A stretch of 64,000 nt of DNA, taken from NCBI RefSeq assembly GCF_025562455.1, contig NZ_JAHPRO010000013.1, positions 39,103 to 103,102 of the forward strand. The letters run 5' to 3'. This document shows positions 1-7,900 of the stretch, one piece after another. The notes below the pieces were generated by a model. The model saw only the letters and a program-made list of their open reading frames with translations, was not told the DNA's origin and searched no databases. The position numbers and the translations under genes were made by a program. Every line of letters begins with the position of its first letter. The first letter of the stretch is position 1. This stretch comes from Acinetobacter sp. WU_MDCI_Axc73 (GTDB taxonomy: Bacteria > Pseudomonadota > Gammaproteobacteria > Pseudomonadales > Moraxellaceae).

Positions 1-405
1 TTTGAATTTCAGGGTCGACGTTTTGGTGTAGATCTGGTCGGAGAAAAACTTGCTCCCGAAATGGCACAACAGCTTTTAGAGCAGTTGAGCGCTGATGAAA
101 ATAAAGCGATTTCCTTACTTGCTGTAGATACCCAACAACAGTCAAAACCTTTTTATTGCGTACTATTTGAAGGAGATGTAACTGAAGCAATGAATCCTGA
201 TCATATCGATCTCCTTTTGCGTCAAAACTTCCATTATGAATTAGCACGTGATTTAGGTCAGCTCGATCAACCTAGAATTTTACAAACAACAAATGGCTGG
301 AAGAGTTATAAACAACTTGTCATGAATGACGGCATGATTGAAGGAAATATTAAGCCTGAGCCTCTGAAAAAAATAACTTTAAATAGTTTTAAACAAATGT
401 GTTAA
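1..405 (+). CDS. GH3-type acyl-adenylating enzyme, C-terminal part only
   Basis: The frame is open from the first base of the window to the stop at 403-405, so this is the 3' end of a longer gene whose start lies outside. The visible 134 residues begin FEFQGR and continue with a LVGEKL motif, then an FHYELARDLGQL stretch near the end. This pattern resembles the C-terminal domain of GH3 auxin-responsive-promoter family proteins, which are ANL-superfamily enzymes that adenylate a carboxylic acid and join it to an amine, usually an amino acid. The substrate cannot be read from this fragment. A TolC-type channel gene starts 17 bases downstream, so the two are probably cotranscribed, which suggests a made-and-exported small molecule. 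The family call is reasonable but rests on only part of the protein. Confidence 0.62.
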   Translation, partial: FEFQGRRFGVDLVGEKLAPEMAQQLLEQLSADENKAISLLAVDTQQQSKPFYCVLFEGDVTEAMNPDHIDLLLRQNFHYELARDLGQLDQPRILQTTNGWKSYKQLVMNDGMIEGNIKPEPLKKITLNSFKQMC

Positions 406-422
406 ATCAGGGAGAACTCAGG

Positions 423-1739
423 ATGAGAAAAACAAAGCTGAATGGATTTAGAACCTTCATATCTGCTTATTTATTAAGTCTAATGATGCCATGTTCAGTG
501 TATGCACTCACTTTAGACGATGCATTGAATGCGAGCCTAAATTACGAAAGCCAACTTAAACTGAGTCAGCTCAATGTTAAGCAATCCACTGCTGCTTTAA
601 ATCAAGCAGAAGCACGTGATGGATTGAAAGTAAATTTAGTTGGTCAACTTGATTATGAAAAAGTTGATACTCCATCAGGCGTGCTATTTCCAACTGCAGG
701 AAATAGAAAAGGTCGAAGCGCTCAACTGCAACTCGATTATCCTATCTACACCTCAGGAAGACATCAGCTTGGAATTGAGATTGCAGATCGACAGCTTGCA
801 GCGAATACTGCTGCCTTATCGGATCAAACATCCCTGACCATATTGAATACAGTAAAAGTTTATACGGATGTTCTAAAAAATAATGCCATTGTGGATTTAA
901 AAAAGAATCTTTTAACTAACTTACAGCGTTCATTATACGAAGCTCAAAGACGTTTCAGCGCTGGGGTCATTACTCGGGCAGATTTAGCCCAAGTATTATC
1001 TCAAGTTGCTCAAGGTCAAGCTGACCTGACACAAGCAGAATCGAATCTCAAAATAAGCAGTGCTCAATTTTATCAGGTCACAGGTTTACAACCAGATTCT
1101 TTAGAGAAAATAAAAAAAATACCGACGATACCTGATGATATAGAACAGATCATTGCTATGACGAACAATCATCCTGCTCTTGAACAAATTCACTATGAAA
1201 AACAGTCTGCTGAAAAACAACTTGCTTTAACCAGACGTGAGCTTTGGCCAACTGTGATGCTCACTAGCCGAATTGGTAAGCAACATGAAGCAAATTATAT
1301 CGGCTCAGAAAGTAATAACTATATGGTAGGCGTTCAAGTAAATATGCCACTGTATGATAATGGATTGAACCGAGCCAACATAAACAAAGCTCAAGTTGAT
1401 GTTGAATTGGCACAGCAAAAATTAGAAAGCATTCAAAACGACCTGCGCCAACAAGTCCAGAGCAGCTATGCGCGACTGCTTGCGATACGTCAAAATAAAG
1501 CGGCCTTACAAAATGCAATTGAAACTGCATCTATTGCACTGACTTACACCAAAAAAGAATTTGATGTCGGAACAAAAACAACCTTTGATTTATTAACCGC
1601 AGAACAAAAACTGCTAGATGTTCAAACTCAGGCAGTCACCAATGTTCAGGATGAAATCTTTCTGACGTACCAATTAATTGAACAGATGGGTAATTTGAAC
1701 AATAAATTCATAGCACAAAAAAATATACAGGATCATTGA
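423..1739 (+). CDS. TolC-family outer membrane efflux protein
   Basis: This 438-residue protein has a typical signal peptide (MRKTK, a hydrophobic stretch, then a VYA cleavage site before LTLDDAL). The LTLDDAL start of the mature chain is characteristic of TolC/OprM-type channels. Two long heptad-rich coiled-coil repeats follow (about residues 35-230 and 255-425), with the conserved 'RRFSAGVITRADLAQ' and 'FDVGTKTTFDLL' helix segments that occur once in each half. Such proteins form trimeric outer-membrane tunnels for type I secretion or tripartite efflux. The ATG at 423 is chosen over an in-frame GTG at 399 because GGAGAA at 411-416 is well spaced from it. It lies 17 bases after the GH3-like gene and is followed directly by a GNAT-like gene. 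No inner-membrane pump or adaptor is visible in the window; these may lie upstream. Confidence 0.9.
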   Translation: MRKTKLNGFRTFISAYLLSLMMPCSVYALTLDDALNASLNYESQLKLSQLNVKQSTAALNQAEARDGLKVNLVGQLDYEKVDTPSGVLFPTAGNRKGRSAQLQLDYPIYTSGRHQLGIEIADRQLAANTAALSDQTSLTILNTVKVYTDVLKNNAIVDLKKNLLTNLQRSLYEAQRRFSAGVITRADLAQVLSQVAQGQADLTQAESNLKISSAQFYQVTGLQPDSLEKIKKIPTIPDDIEQIIAMTNNHPALEQIHYEKQSAEKQLALTRRELWPTVMLTSRIGKQHEANYIGSESNNYMVGVQVNMPLYDNGLNRANINKAQVDVELAQQKLESIQNDLRQQVQSSYARLLAIRQNKAALQNAIETASIALTYTKKEFDVGTKTTFDLLTAEQKLLDVQTQAVTNVQDEIFLTYQLIEQMGNLNNKFIAQKNIQDH

Positions 1740-1741
1740 AA

Positions 1742-2920
1742 ATGGATTCAAAAAAAACTCAGGTGACTCAAAACAAAAATTTTGTAATACGAGAAGCGAC
1801 TTTGCTTGACGATCAGTCTTTAAAAAATTTAATCGCAGTGCCCATCACCACGCGAGGTGTTTTACTCAGCTTTCAACGAGAACCGAGTTATTTCAATGCA
1901 TCTGATGTTCTTTATAAAAAAAAATTGCATTTCATCATTGAGGATACTGAAACAAAAAATATTGTAGCTTGTTATAGTAACGGATATCGTCCTTGCTACG
2001 TCAATGGAGAAATCCAAAATATACGATATATCTGTGATTTACGTGTAGATCAAAATTCGAGAGGAAAATCTCTAGTTAAAATGGTTGGAGAGCATGTCAA
2101 GCAAACCATGTATGCTCCAAATTTCAGTCAACTTATTATTTTTAATGATAACCATGCAGCACGTGCAGCAGTTCAAACTGGCAAGATGGGTATGCCCGAT
2201 TACTACGATGAGGGGATGATTGAGACATTGACCCTAACTGGTTTTAAAGATATCAATAAAATTTCTAGATTTCTGCAAAGTTATAAAACATCAAATCCAG
2301 AATGTTCAAATTCAGATGAAATCTTGAGTTGTCAAGCGGGACCTCACCACATTGCACTTATCAATGAATTTATAGCAAAAATGGCGAATGATTATAATTT
2401 TTTGCCTGCTTATGATTTTAGAGAGTTATTAAATCAACACCATTATTTTAGGGGAATAAGTCTTTCAGATTTTCATCTGTATTTCAAAGACGATAAATTA
2501 GTAGGAATATTTGGGCTCTGGGATCAGCATACATTCAAGCAAACCAAAATATTAAATTATAGTTTGATTCTTCAGATTTTCAGACCGATTTATAATCTTT
2601 TTGCTCATGCTACTCAAAGAATGCCCTTGCCTGCCCAAGGAGATCATTTTAAATACCATCTGTTACATACCCTGCTTTGCCATCCTAAAGATTTAACTTT
2701 ACATCATCAGATGATTTTAGATGCTTATCAAATTTCCAAGAAACATGGGCTAGGAATAATCAGTTTTACGTTATCCCATCGTGATCCTCGATATACGCTC
2801 AATACATTTTACAAAGGAGAAAAACTAATAGGTATGCATGGTTTTGTAAGCTTTGAAGAAGATCCTCGTCTTAAATTTGATAAAAACAGGATTCCATATT
2901 TTGAAGTCGGAAGAATTTAA
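1742..2920 (+). CDS. GNAT-like acyltransferase of unknown substrate
   Basis: This 392-residue soluble protein has no signal peptide. Its N-terminal half begins FVIREATLLDD, a common GNAT N-acetyltransferase opening. Around residues 95-115 it has 'YICDLRVDQNSRGKSLVK', which fits the GNAT strand plus acetyl-CoA pyrophosphate loop (R/Q-x-x-G-x-G/S). The second half (from about residue 190) may be a second, degenerate GNAT fold. The ATG at 1742 is preferred over a TTG at 1736 because AGGA at 1729-1732 is better placed for it. It begins 2 bases after the tolC stop, so GH3-tolC-GNAT looks like one transcript. The substrate is unknown; modification of the compound made by the GH3-like enzyme is an inference from the neighbourhood. 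Confidence 0.6.
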   Translation: MDSKKTQVTQNKNFVIREATLLDDQSLKNLIAVPITTRGVLLSFQREPSYFNASDVLYKKKLHFIIEDTETKNIVACYSNGYRPCYVNGEIQNIRYICDLRVDQNSRGKSLVKMVGEHVKQTMYAPNFSQLIIFNDNHAARAAVQTGKMGMPDYYDEGMIETLTLTGFKDINKISRFLQSYKTSNPECSNSDEILSCQAGPHHIALINEFIAKMANDYNFLPAYDFRELLNQHHYFRGISLSDFHLYFKDDKLVGIFGLWDQHTFKQTKILNYSLILQIFRPIYNLFAHATQRMPLPAQGDHFKYHLLHTLLCHPKDLTLHHQMILDAYQISKKHGLGIISFTLSHRDPRYTLNTFYKGEKLIGMHGFVSFEEDPRLKFDKNRIPYFEVGRI

Positions 2921-3486
2921 GATTTTTTTGATTAAATCAATCTATCTAAATTGAAAAAATTTGGGCTTAAAAATATTCAAATAAAAATTTGATAATTCTG
3001 AATGATTTCGTTACACAAATTTTTTAAAGGCCAATTCCATATTACTTCATAAAATTCAAGGCATAATTTGAGTACAAGATCGACTGCATTTAGTAAGTTT
3101 ATTTGTTGTGGAAATTAGGTAGTGTTGCTGTATGAGGAGCATGAATCTCATTTAGTTCAGATTGAAAGTTCCTAATAATAAGCTTATTGCCTAAAGATCA
3201 CTGTTTGTTATGATTTGATACAGTGAATATATCTCTTAAATTGAGCATTATAAATGCTTCTTTAAATCGAAATATTTCATACATATATTATGCGTGAAAA
3301 TCTAAAATTTTGAGGATAAAAAATAAGAAAAAAAGATCTTTTTTTGATTGATGAAAAAGATTTATCCATTATCAATTTTTTCTGGATTAGCTTTTATTTA
3401 TTTGTTGCAGTATTTACTGCAAATGTTTTGTTCAGGGCTTTTAGATAGACTCAAATAAGGTATGAATAAAATTAGAGTAAATTAAA
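2921..3486. other. AT-rich intergenic region
   Basis: This 566-base stretch has no convincing gene. It contains an 18-base palindrome of seven A, GATC and seven T at 3328-3345 and several A/T runs. It presumably holds the end of the GH3-tolC-GNAT transcript and the promoter of the hydrolase that starts at 3487. No clear rho-independent terminator with a GC-rich stem was found. Confidence 0.5.
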
Positions 3487-4458
3487 ATGAAATGGACATT
3501 CTCAAATCTATGTTTAGCCCTAAGTTTAAGCCTGGGAACTACCGCAATCATCACTCATCCCACTACTACGATAGCTGCCTCAAATATCAACATTCAGAAC
3601 GTATTACAACAAGAACGCGCTTGGGCAGGTTTACAAACCAAAAAATTAAAAGTGGGTGATATTGAATGGGTTTATAGCGAAGGAGGTCAAACATCCAAAC
3701 CGACGATTATTTTAATTCATGGATTAGCAGGTAGTCGTGACAACTGGAATCGTATTGCACGTTATTTAACCCCCAACTATCATGTCATCACTCCTGATTT
3801 ACCTGCACATGGCGACACCAAAGTTCCCGACGATTTTGATCTCTCTATCCCCAATTTAACCGAAAAGTTAAGGCGTTTTGCTGAAGCTGGACATTTTGAA
3901 AAAGAAGTGAATATCGCTGGACACAGCATGGGCGGAGCGATTGCCCTTCTCTATACAGCACAATATCCAACTGAAACAAAATCTTTACTCTTGATTGATA
4001 GTGCAGGTGTATTTAAAACAGCAAATACACCTTATTTGAAAAATCCGACTTTATTAAGTGAACTGATTGTTAAAAAGCCAGGGGACTTTGACAAACTATT
4101 TCAGCTTGCCACTGCGACACCGCCCTTTATTCCGACTGAGTTAAAAACCGAGCAGGAAAAGTTAATGATTTCTCAGTCAAAAAGTACACAGCGAATGGTT
4201 GATCAATTGGTTGCCATGTCTAAGGTCTACACACCAGAGACTTTTGCTATTGCCGCAAAGTCTATTGATGTTCCTGCCTATATTGTGTGGGGTGACAAAG
4301 ATAAAATTATTAATGTTGAAGCTGCTCAAGAACTCAAGGAGTTATTGAAAAATGCTGAGCCACCTTTGATTTTGAAAGATGTAGGACATATGCCAATTAT
4401 GGAAGCTGATCAGATTGTCGCTCAGCAATATCTGATCTTCTTAAATAAACACAAATAG
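3487..4458 (+). CDS. Secreted alpha/beta hydrolase (lipase/esterase-like)
   Basis: This 323-residue protein has an N-terminal signal sequence (MKWTFSNLCLALSLSLG, with likely cleavage near TIAAS), so it should be exported to the periplasm or beyond. The alpha/beta-hydrolase fold is shown by the oxyanion segment LIHGLAGSRDNW (about residue 77), the nucleophile elbow GHSMGG (Ser about residue 147), the acid in WGDKDKI (about residue 270) and the catalytic histidine in DVGHMPIME (about residue 297). This order matches monoacylglycerol lipase/esterase relatives. The substrate is not evident. It is a single gene that converges on the copper ATPase, and the two share a bidirectional terminator. Confidence 0.85.
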   Translation: MKWTFSNLCLALSLSLGTTAIITHPTTTIAASNINIQNVLQQERAWAGLQTKKLKVGDIEWVYSEGGQTSKPTIILIHGLAGSRDNWNRIARYLTPNYHVITPDLPAHGDTKVPDDFDLSIPNLTEKLRRFAEAGHFEKEVNIAGHSMGGAIALLYTAQYPTETKSLLLIDSAGVFKTANTPYLKNPTLLSELIVKKPGDFDKLFQLATATPPFIPTELKTEQEKLMISQSKSTQRMVDQLVAMSKVYTPETFAIAAKSIDVPAYIVWGDKDKIINVEAAQELKELLKNAEPPLILKDVGHMPIMEADQIVAQQYLIFLNKHK

Positions 4459-4472
4459 CGCTTAAATACTGC

Positions 4473-4511
4473 AAAATACACAGGAGCCAAAATTTTGCTC
4501 CTGTGTATTTT
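4473..4511. terminator. Bidirectional rho-independent terminator
   Basis: A perfect 15-bp stem (AAAATACACAGGAGC at 4473-4487 pairing with 4497-4511) encloses a 9-base loop, and the A/T ends give a U-tract on both strands. It lies between the convergent hydrolase and copper-ATPase genes and can serve both. Confidence 0.85.
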
Positions 4512-4525
4512 ATACATTTATATAA

Positions 4526-7321
4526 TTAAAGTTTGCGCAGCCTTAGGGCATTTAACACCACGGAAAGCGAACTCAATGACATAGCAATCGCTGCAAACAT
4601 CGGAGTAAGTAACCAGCCTGTTAGTGGATAAAAAATTCCTGCTGCAATAGGCACACCTAAACCATTGTAGAGAAACGAAAACGCCAAATTTTGTTTCATA
4701 TTTTTCACTCCCTGCTTAGCCAGATGTACAGCTTGAGCAACGCCTTGTATGTCGCCTTTCACCAAAGTAATCTGCGCAGTTTGTTTAGCAATGTCAGTAC
4801 CAGTACCCATGGCTATCCCCACATCGGCTTGTGCCAAAGCAGGTGCATCATTGATGCCATCTCCTGCCATCGCCACGACTTTACCTTGTGATTGATAGCG
4901 TTTCACGATCTCTAATTTTTGTTTTGGATCTAAATCACCATAGGCATGTTCAATTCCTAATTGCTGCGCAACCATTTGCGCATTTTTATCATGATCTCCT
5001 GTTGCCATAATGACTTCAATCCCGTCTTGATGGAGTTGATCAATGACGGCTTTTGCATTTTCTTTGATCGCATCATGGATCACGATATAAGCTATGACTG
5101 TATTTTCATCAAGTAAGAAGCTAATAACATCGCCTTGCTCACGTCGTTGATCCAATTCATGGGAAATAGCTACATCTAGCTTTAATCCAAGCTGTTCAAC
5201 GAGCTTCTGACTCCCCACATAATACGTTTTCCCATCAAATTGACCTTTTACTCCAAAGCCTGTGACATCTTCAAAATCATCAAATTTTAATAATTCATCA
5301 GTTTTCACAAGTTTTGTTAAAGTTTGCGCAATTGGATGCGTTGAATATTGTTCAATTGACGCAATATAACGCTCCACTTTTTTTTGATCTAGAGAATCAT
5401 CCAATAACTGGATTTGTTTTAGGCTCGGTTTTCCTTCTGTGAGCGTGCCTGTTTTATCTATAATCAAAACATTGACTTTGCTTAATGCTTCGATTGCTTC
5501 GGCATCTTTAAACAAGACTCCTTTTTGGGCAGCACGACCTGTGGTTGCCATCACTGACATTGGCGTAGCCAAACCGAGTGCGCAAGGACAGGCAATGATT
5601 AATACGGCCACAGCACACATTAAGGCTAAATCAAACTGCGCATGTCCAAACATCATCCACGCTAAAAATGTAATCACGCTGATAGAGAGCACTGCCATTA
5701 CAAAGTATTTGGCTGCAATATCTGCAATGCGTTGAAGTGGCGCTTTTGAACGCTGTGCCTCTGCGACAGCCTGAATCATTTTTGATAATGTGGTGTTGGT
5801 TCCAACGGCAGTGGTTTGAATACGAATACTGCCTTGCTGATTGACCGTTCCCCCGATCACTTTATCTTGTAATTGTTTTTTTACAGGTACAGGTTCACCA
5901 GTCATCATGGATTCATCAACATAGGTTTTCCCTTCAATCACCATGCCATCCAGTGGAATCTGCTCACCAGAAGAAATCTGTAAAATATCATTCTCTTTAA
6001 TCTGACTGATATCAACTTCTTCAACCACTTCATCTCGAACCCGTTTTGCAGTATGCGGCTGTAAACGTAATAATGCTCTTAAAGAATCAGCTGTCTGTGC
6101 ACGGGCTTTCAGCTCCATGATTTGACCCAATAAACTTAAAGATACGATCATACAAGCTGCTTCATAATACACCGCTACACCATGACCTGTTTTAGCTTCC
6201 AATGGAATCATAGAAGGGAAAATGGTAGCGATTACGCTATAAATAAAAGCCGCAAGCACCCCAACACCAATCAGACTCCACATATTCAAATGACGTGTTT
6301 TATAAGAAATCCAGCAACGCTGAAGAAATGGCAAACCTGCCCATAAAACAACGGGAATACTTAAAACTAATTCAATCCACGGCTGAATATGCGGTGAAAT
6401 AAAGGCATGAATATGAGAGCCCATTGCCAACACGACCACCAATAAAGTTAAGGGCAAAGTCGTCCAGAAACGTTTACTAAAATCAATCAATTCTGGATTC
6501 GGTCCTTCATCTAGTGTAGGTTGCATCGGCTCCAACGCCATCCCACAAATTGGGCAGGTTCCTGGGCCTTTTTGTATAATTTCAGGATCCATAGGACAGG
6601 TATAATCAATATCCATTGCACCTTCAGGTACAGCGCGCTCATCAAATGGAATCAAATACGTTTCAGGATCGTTTTTAAATTTCTCTAAGCAAGAAGGATT
6701 ACAAAAATAATATTCTTTATCCTGATAATGTGTATGCAAAGGGCTTGTTTTACTAACTTTCATACCACAAACAGGATCTATTTCCATTTCGGCATTTTCG
6801 TCATGATGCTGCCCTCCACCACAACAACTTTTGACTTGGGACTGAGTCGGTTCAATCGGTGCTTGAATAGATGGAGCAGCTTCAACTGATTTAGTTTCAC
6901 AACATGAAGATTTAATAGCTGTTTGGGTTGCATTAGAGATTTGATTCGTTTGTTGAGAATCATCGCCACAGCAGCTTACAGCAGCTTTAAGTTGTTTTTT
7001 ACTCGAACACCCACATTCTGAATCTATTTGACTTTTTTCTTTAGCACCACAACAATTTTTTGTTTGTGCTTTGTCTTGAGCGGGTGGTGAACAACAACTT
7101 ACAGAACTAGAATCCGCATTTTTTTCCAGATATTTTTCAGGATGTTGTTCGAATTTTTGCTTACAACTAGCGGAACAAAATAAATAACGAATCCCATCTA
7201 AATCAAAATGATATTGACTGTCTTCGGCTACTGTCATTCCACAGACAGGATCAATAGAAACGATTTTTTTTGGTTGTACTGTAGTTTTGGAACAACATGA
7301 AGTTTGCTTTTGCTCAGTCAT
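4526..7321 (-). CDS. copA: Copper-type P1B heavy-metal-transporting ATPase with Cys-rich N-terminus
   Basis: This 931-residue P-type ATPase probably exports Cu(I) across the inner membrane. From the N-terminus it has a YHS domain (about 23-66, DPVCGM and CSASC), a segment of repeated twin-Cys motifs (about 75-170), a second YHS domain (about 181-224) and a heavy-metal-binding domain (about 240-268, YTCPMDP and GTCPICGMAL). Then come the membrane helices, TGEP (actuator), CPCALG (metal site), DKTGTLTEG (phosphorylated Asp), the HP motif (STHPIA) and GDGINDAP. CPC plus this order is typical of P1B-1 Cu(I) pumps. A classical CxxC HMA domain is absent. An upstream in-frame ATG at 7372 lies inside the promoter/operator, so the ATG at 7321 is chosen. 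It is divergent from a CueR-like regulator. Confidence 0.9.
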   Translation of the reverse strand: MTEQKQTSCCSKTTVQPKKIVSIDPVCGMTVAEDSQYHFDLDGIRYLFCSASCKQKFEQHPEKYLEKNADSSSVSCCSPPAQDKAQTKNCCGAKEKSQIDSECGCSSKKQLKAAVSCCGDDSQQTNQISNATQTAIKSSCCETKSVEAAPSIQAPIEPTQSQVKSCCGGGQHHDENAEMEIDPVCGMKVSKTSPLHTHYQDKEYYFCNPSCLEKFKNDPETYLIPFDERAVPEGAMDIDYTCPMDPEIIQKGPGTCPICGMALEPMQPTLDEGPNPELIDFSKRFWTTLPLTLLVVVLAMGSHIHAFISPHIQPWIELVLSIPVVLWAGLPFLQRCWISYKTRHLNMWSLIGVGVLAAFIYSVIATIFPSMIPLEAKTGHGVAVYYEAACMIVSLSLLGQIMELKARAQTADSLRALLRLQPHTAKRVRDEVVEEVDISQIKENDILQISSGEQIPLDGMVIEGKTYVDESMMTGEPVPVKKQLQDKVIGGTVNQQGSIRIQTTAVGTNTTLSKMIQAVAEAQRSKAPLQRIADIAAKYFVMAVLSISVITFLAWMMFGHAQFDLALMCAVAVLIIACPCALGLATPMSVMATTGRAAQKGVLFKDAEAIEALSKVNVLIIDKTGTLTEGKPSLKQIQLLDDSLDQKKVERYIASIEQYSTHPIAQTLTKLVKTDELLKFDDFEDVTGFGVKGQFDGKTYYVGSQKLVEQLGLKLDVAISHELDQRREQGDVISFLLDENTVIAYIVIHDAIKENAKAVIDQLHQDGIEVIMATGDHDKNAQMVAQQLGIEHAYGDLDPKQKLEIVKRYQSQGKVVAMAGDGINDAPALAQADVGIAMGTGTDIAKQTAQITLVKGDIQGVAQAVHLAKQGVKNMKQNLAFSFLYNGLGVPIAAGIFYPLTGWLLTPMFAAIAMSLSSLSVVLNALRLRKL

Positions 7322-7355
7322 CACAATGATCTCATATTCTTTTAGGATTATGTTA

Positions 7356-7386
7356 AGATAAACTCTGTACATAGGTACGGAGTCAA
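7356..7386 (-). promoter_or_regulatory. MerR-type promoter and operator for the copper ATPase
   Basis: Read on the minus strand there is a -35 TTGACT (7381-7386) and a -10 TTATCT (7356-7361) separated by 19 bases. This long spacer is the hallmark of promoters activated by MerR-family regulators. The spacer region carries a dyad, ACTCCGTAC and GTACAGAGT, that is symmetric except for one base. The regulator gene starts on the other strand at 7420. Induction of the ATPase by the adjacent metal sensor is the straightforward inference. Confidence 0.85.
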
Positions 7387-7419
7387 GCTTTTTATTGATA
7401 CAAATGAGAGGAATTAGGC

Positions 7420-7809
7420 ATGCTGACCATTGGTAAACTGGCTAAACAGGTCAATTTAAATGTTGAAACGATTCGTTATTATCAACGTATTGGTCTCTTG
7501 CGTACCCCCGAAACCATCAGCCACTATCGTTATTATAATGATCAAGATATAGAAACTTTAAGTTTTATACAAAAAGCCAAAGATGCAGGATTACAATTAA
7601 GTGAGATTAAAGAACTTATCCAATTACAACTGAATGATCGCGAACAAGTTCGTCATGTGATTGAACAGCGCCTTGAGAAAATTGATCTTCGTATTCAGGA
7701 ATTACAAGGCTTAAAGCAGCGTCTCAGCAGTTGGGTCGATGAGTGTAAATCGGCACAAGTCGATTGTTGTCCTATTTTATTGGATCTAAAACAGAAGACC
7801 AATCTGTAA
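7420..7809 (+). CDS. MerR-family metal sensor, CueR-like
   Basis: This 129-residue regulator opens with MLTIGKLAKQVNLNVETIRYY, the MerR winged helix-turn-helix. A long dimerisation helix (about 75-105) follows, then a C-terminal metal-binding loop with Cys109 and Cys116/117 (ECKSAQVDCCPI). CueR-type Cu(I)/Ag(I) sensors have two cysteines in this loop and a non-Cys residue at the start of the dimer helix. Here that position (about 77) is Val, which argues against the divalent-metal and mercury sensors that have Cys there. AGAGGA precedes the ATG. It probably activates the divergent copper ATPase through the 19-bp-spacer promoter. The exact metal remains an inference. Confidence 0.88.
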   Translation: MLTIGKLAKQVNLNVETIRYYQRIGLLRTPETISHYRYYNDQDIETLSFIQKAKDAGLQLSEIKELIQLQLNDREQVRHVIEQRLEKIDLRIQELQGLKQRLSSWVDECKSAQVDCCPILLDLKQKTNL

Positions 7810-7847
7810 ATAGACTGGTTATGGCTCATTTTTAAAAGCTAAGAAAT

Positions 7848-7881
7848 AAAAAAACCTGAGTTCGAGAACTCAGGTTTTTTT
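7848..7881. terminator. Bidirectional terminator between merR-type gene and gyrA
   Basis: A 15-bp stem (7848-7862 with 7867-7881) built on AACCTGAGTT and AACTCAGGTT has a CGAG tetraloop and is flanked by A-runs and T-runs on either side. It sits between the convergent regulator and gyrA. Confidence 0.9.
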
Positions 7882-7900
7882 ATTTCAGGTATTCTCTGAA

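Noticed and set aside
4526..7372. The longer ATPase start at 7372
   Set aside because: It lies inside the -35 to -10 spacer of the gene's own promoter, so it cannot be translated from that transcript.
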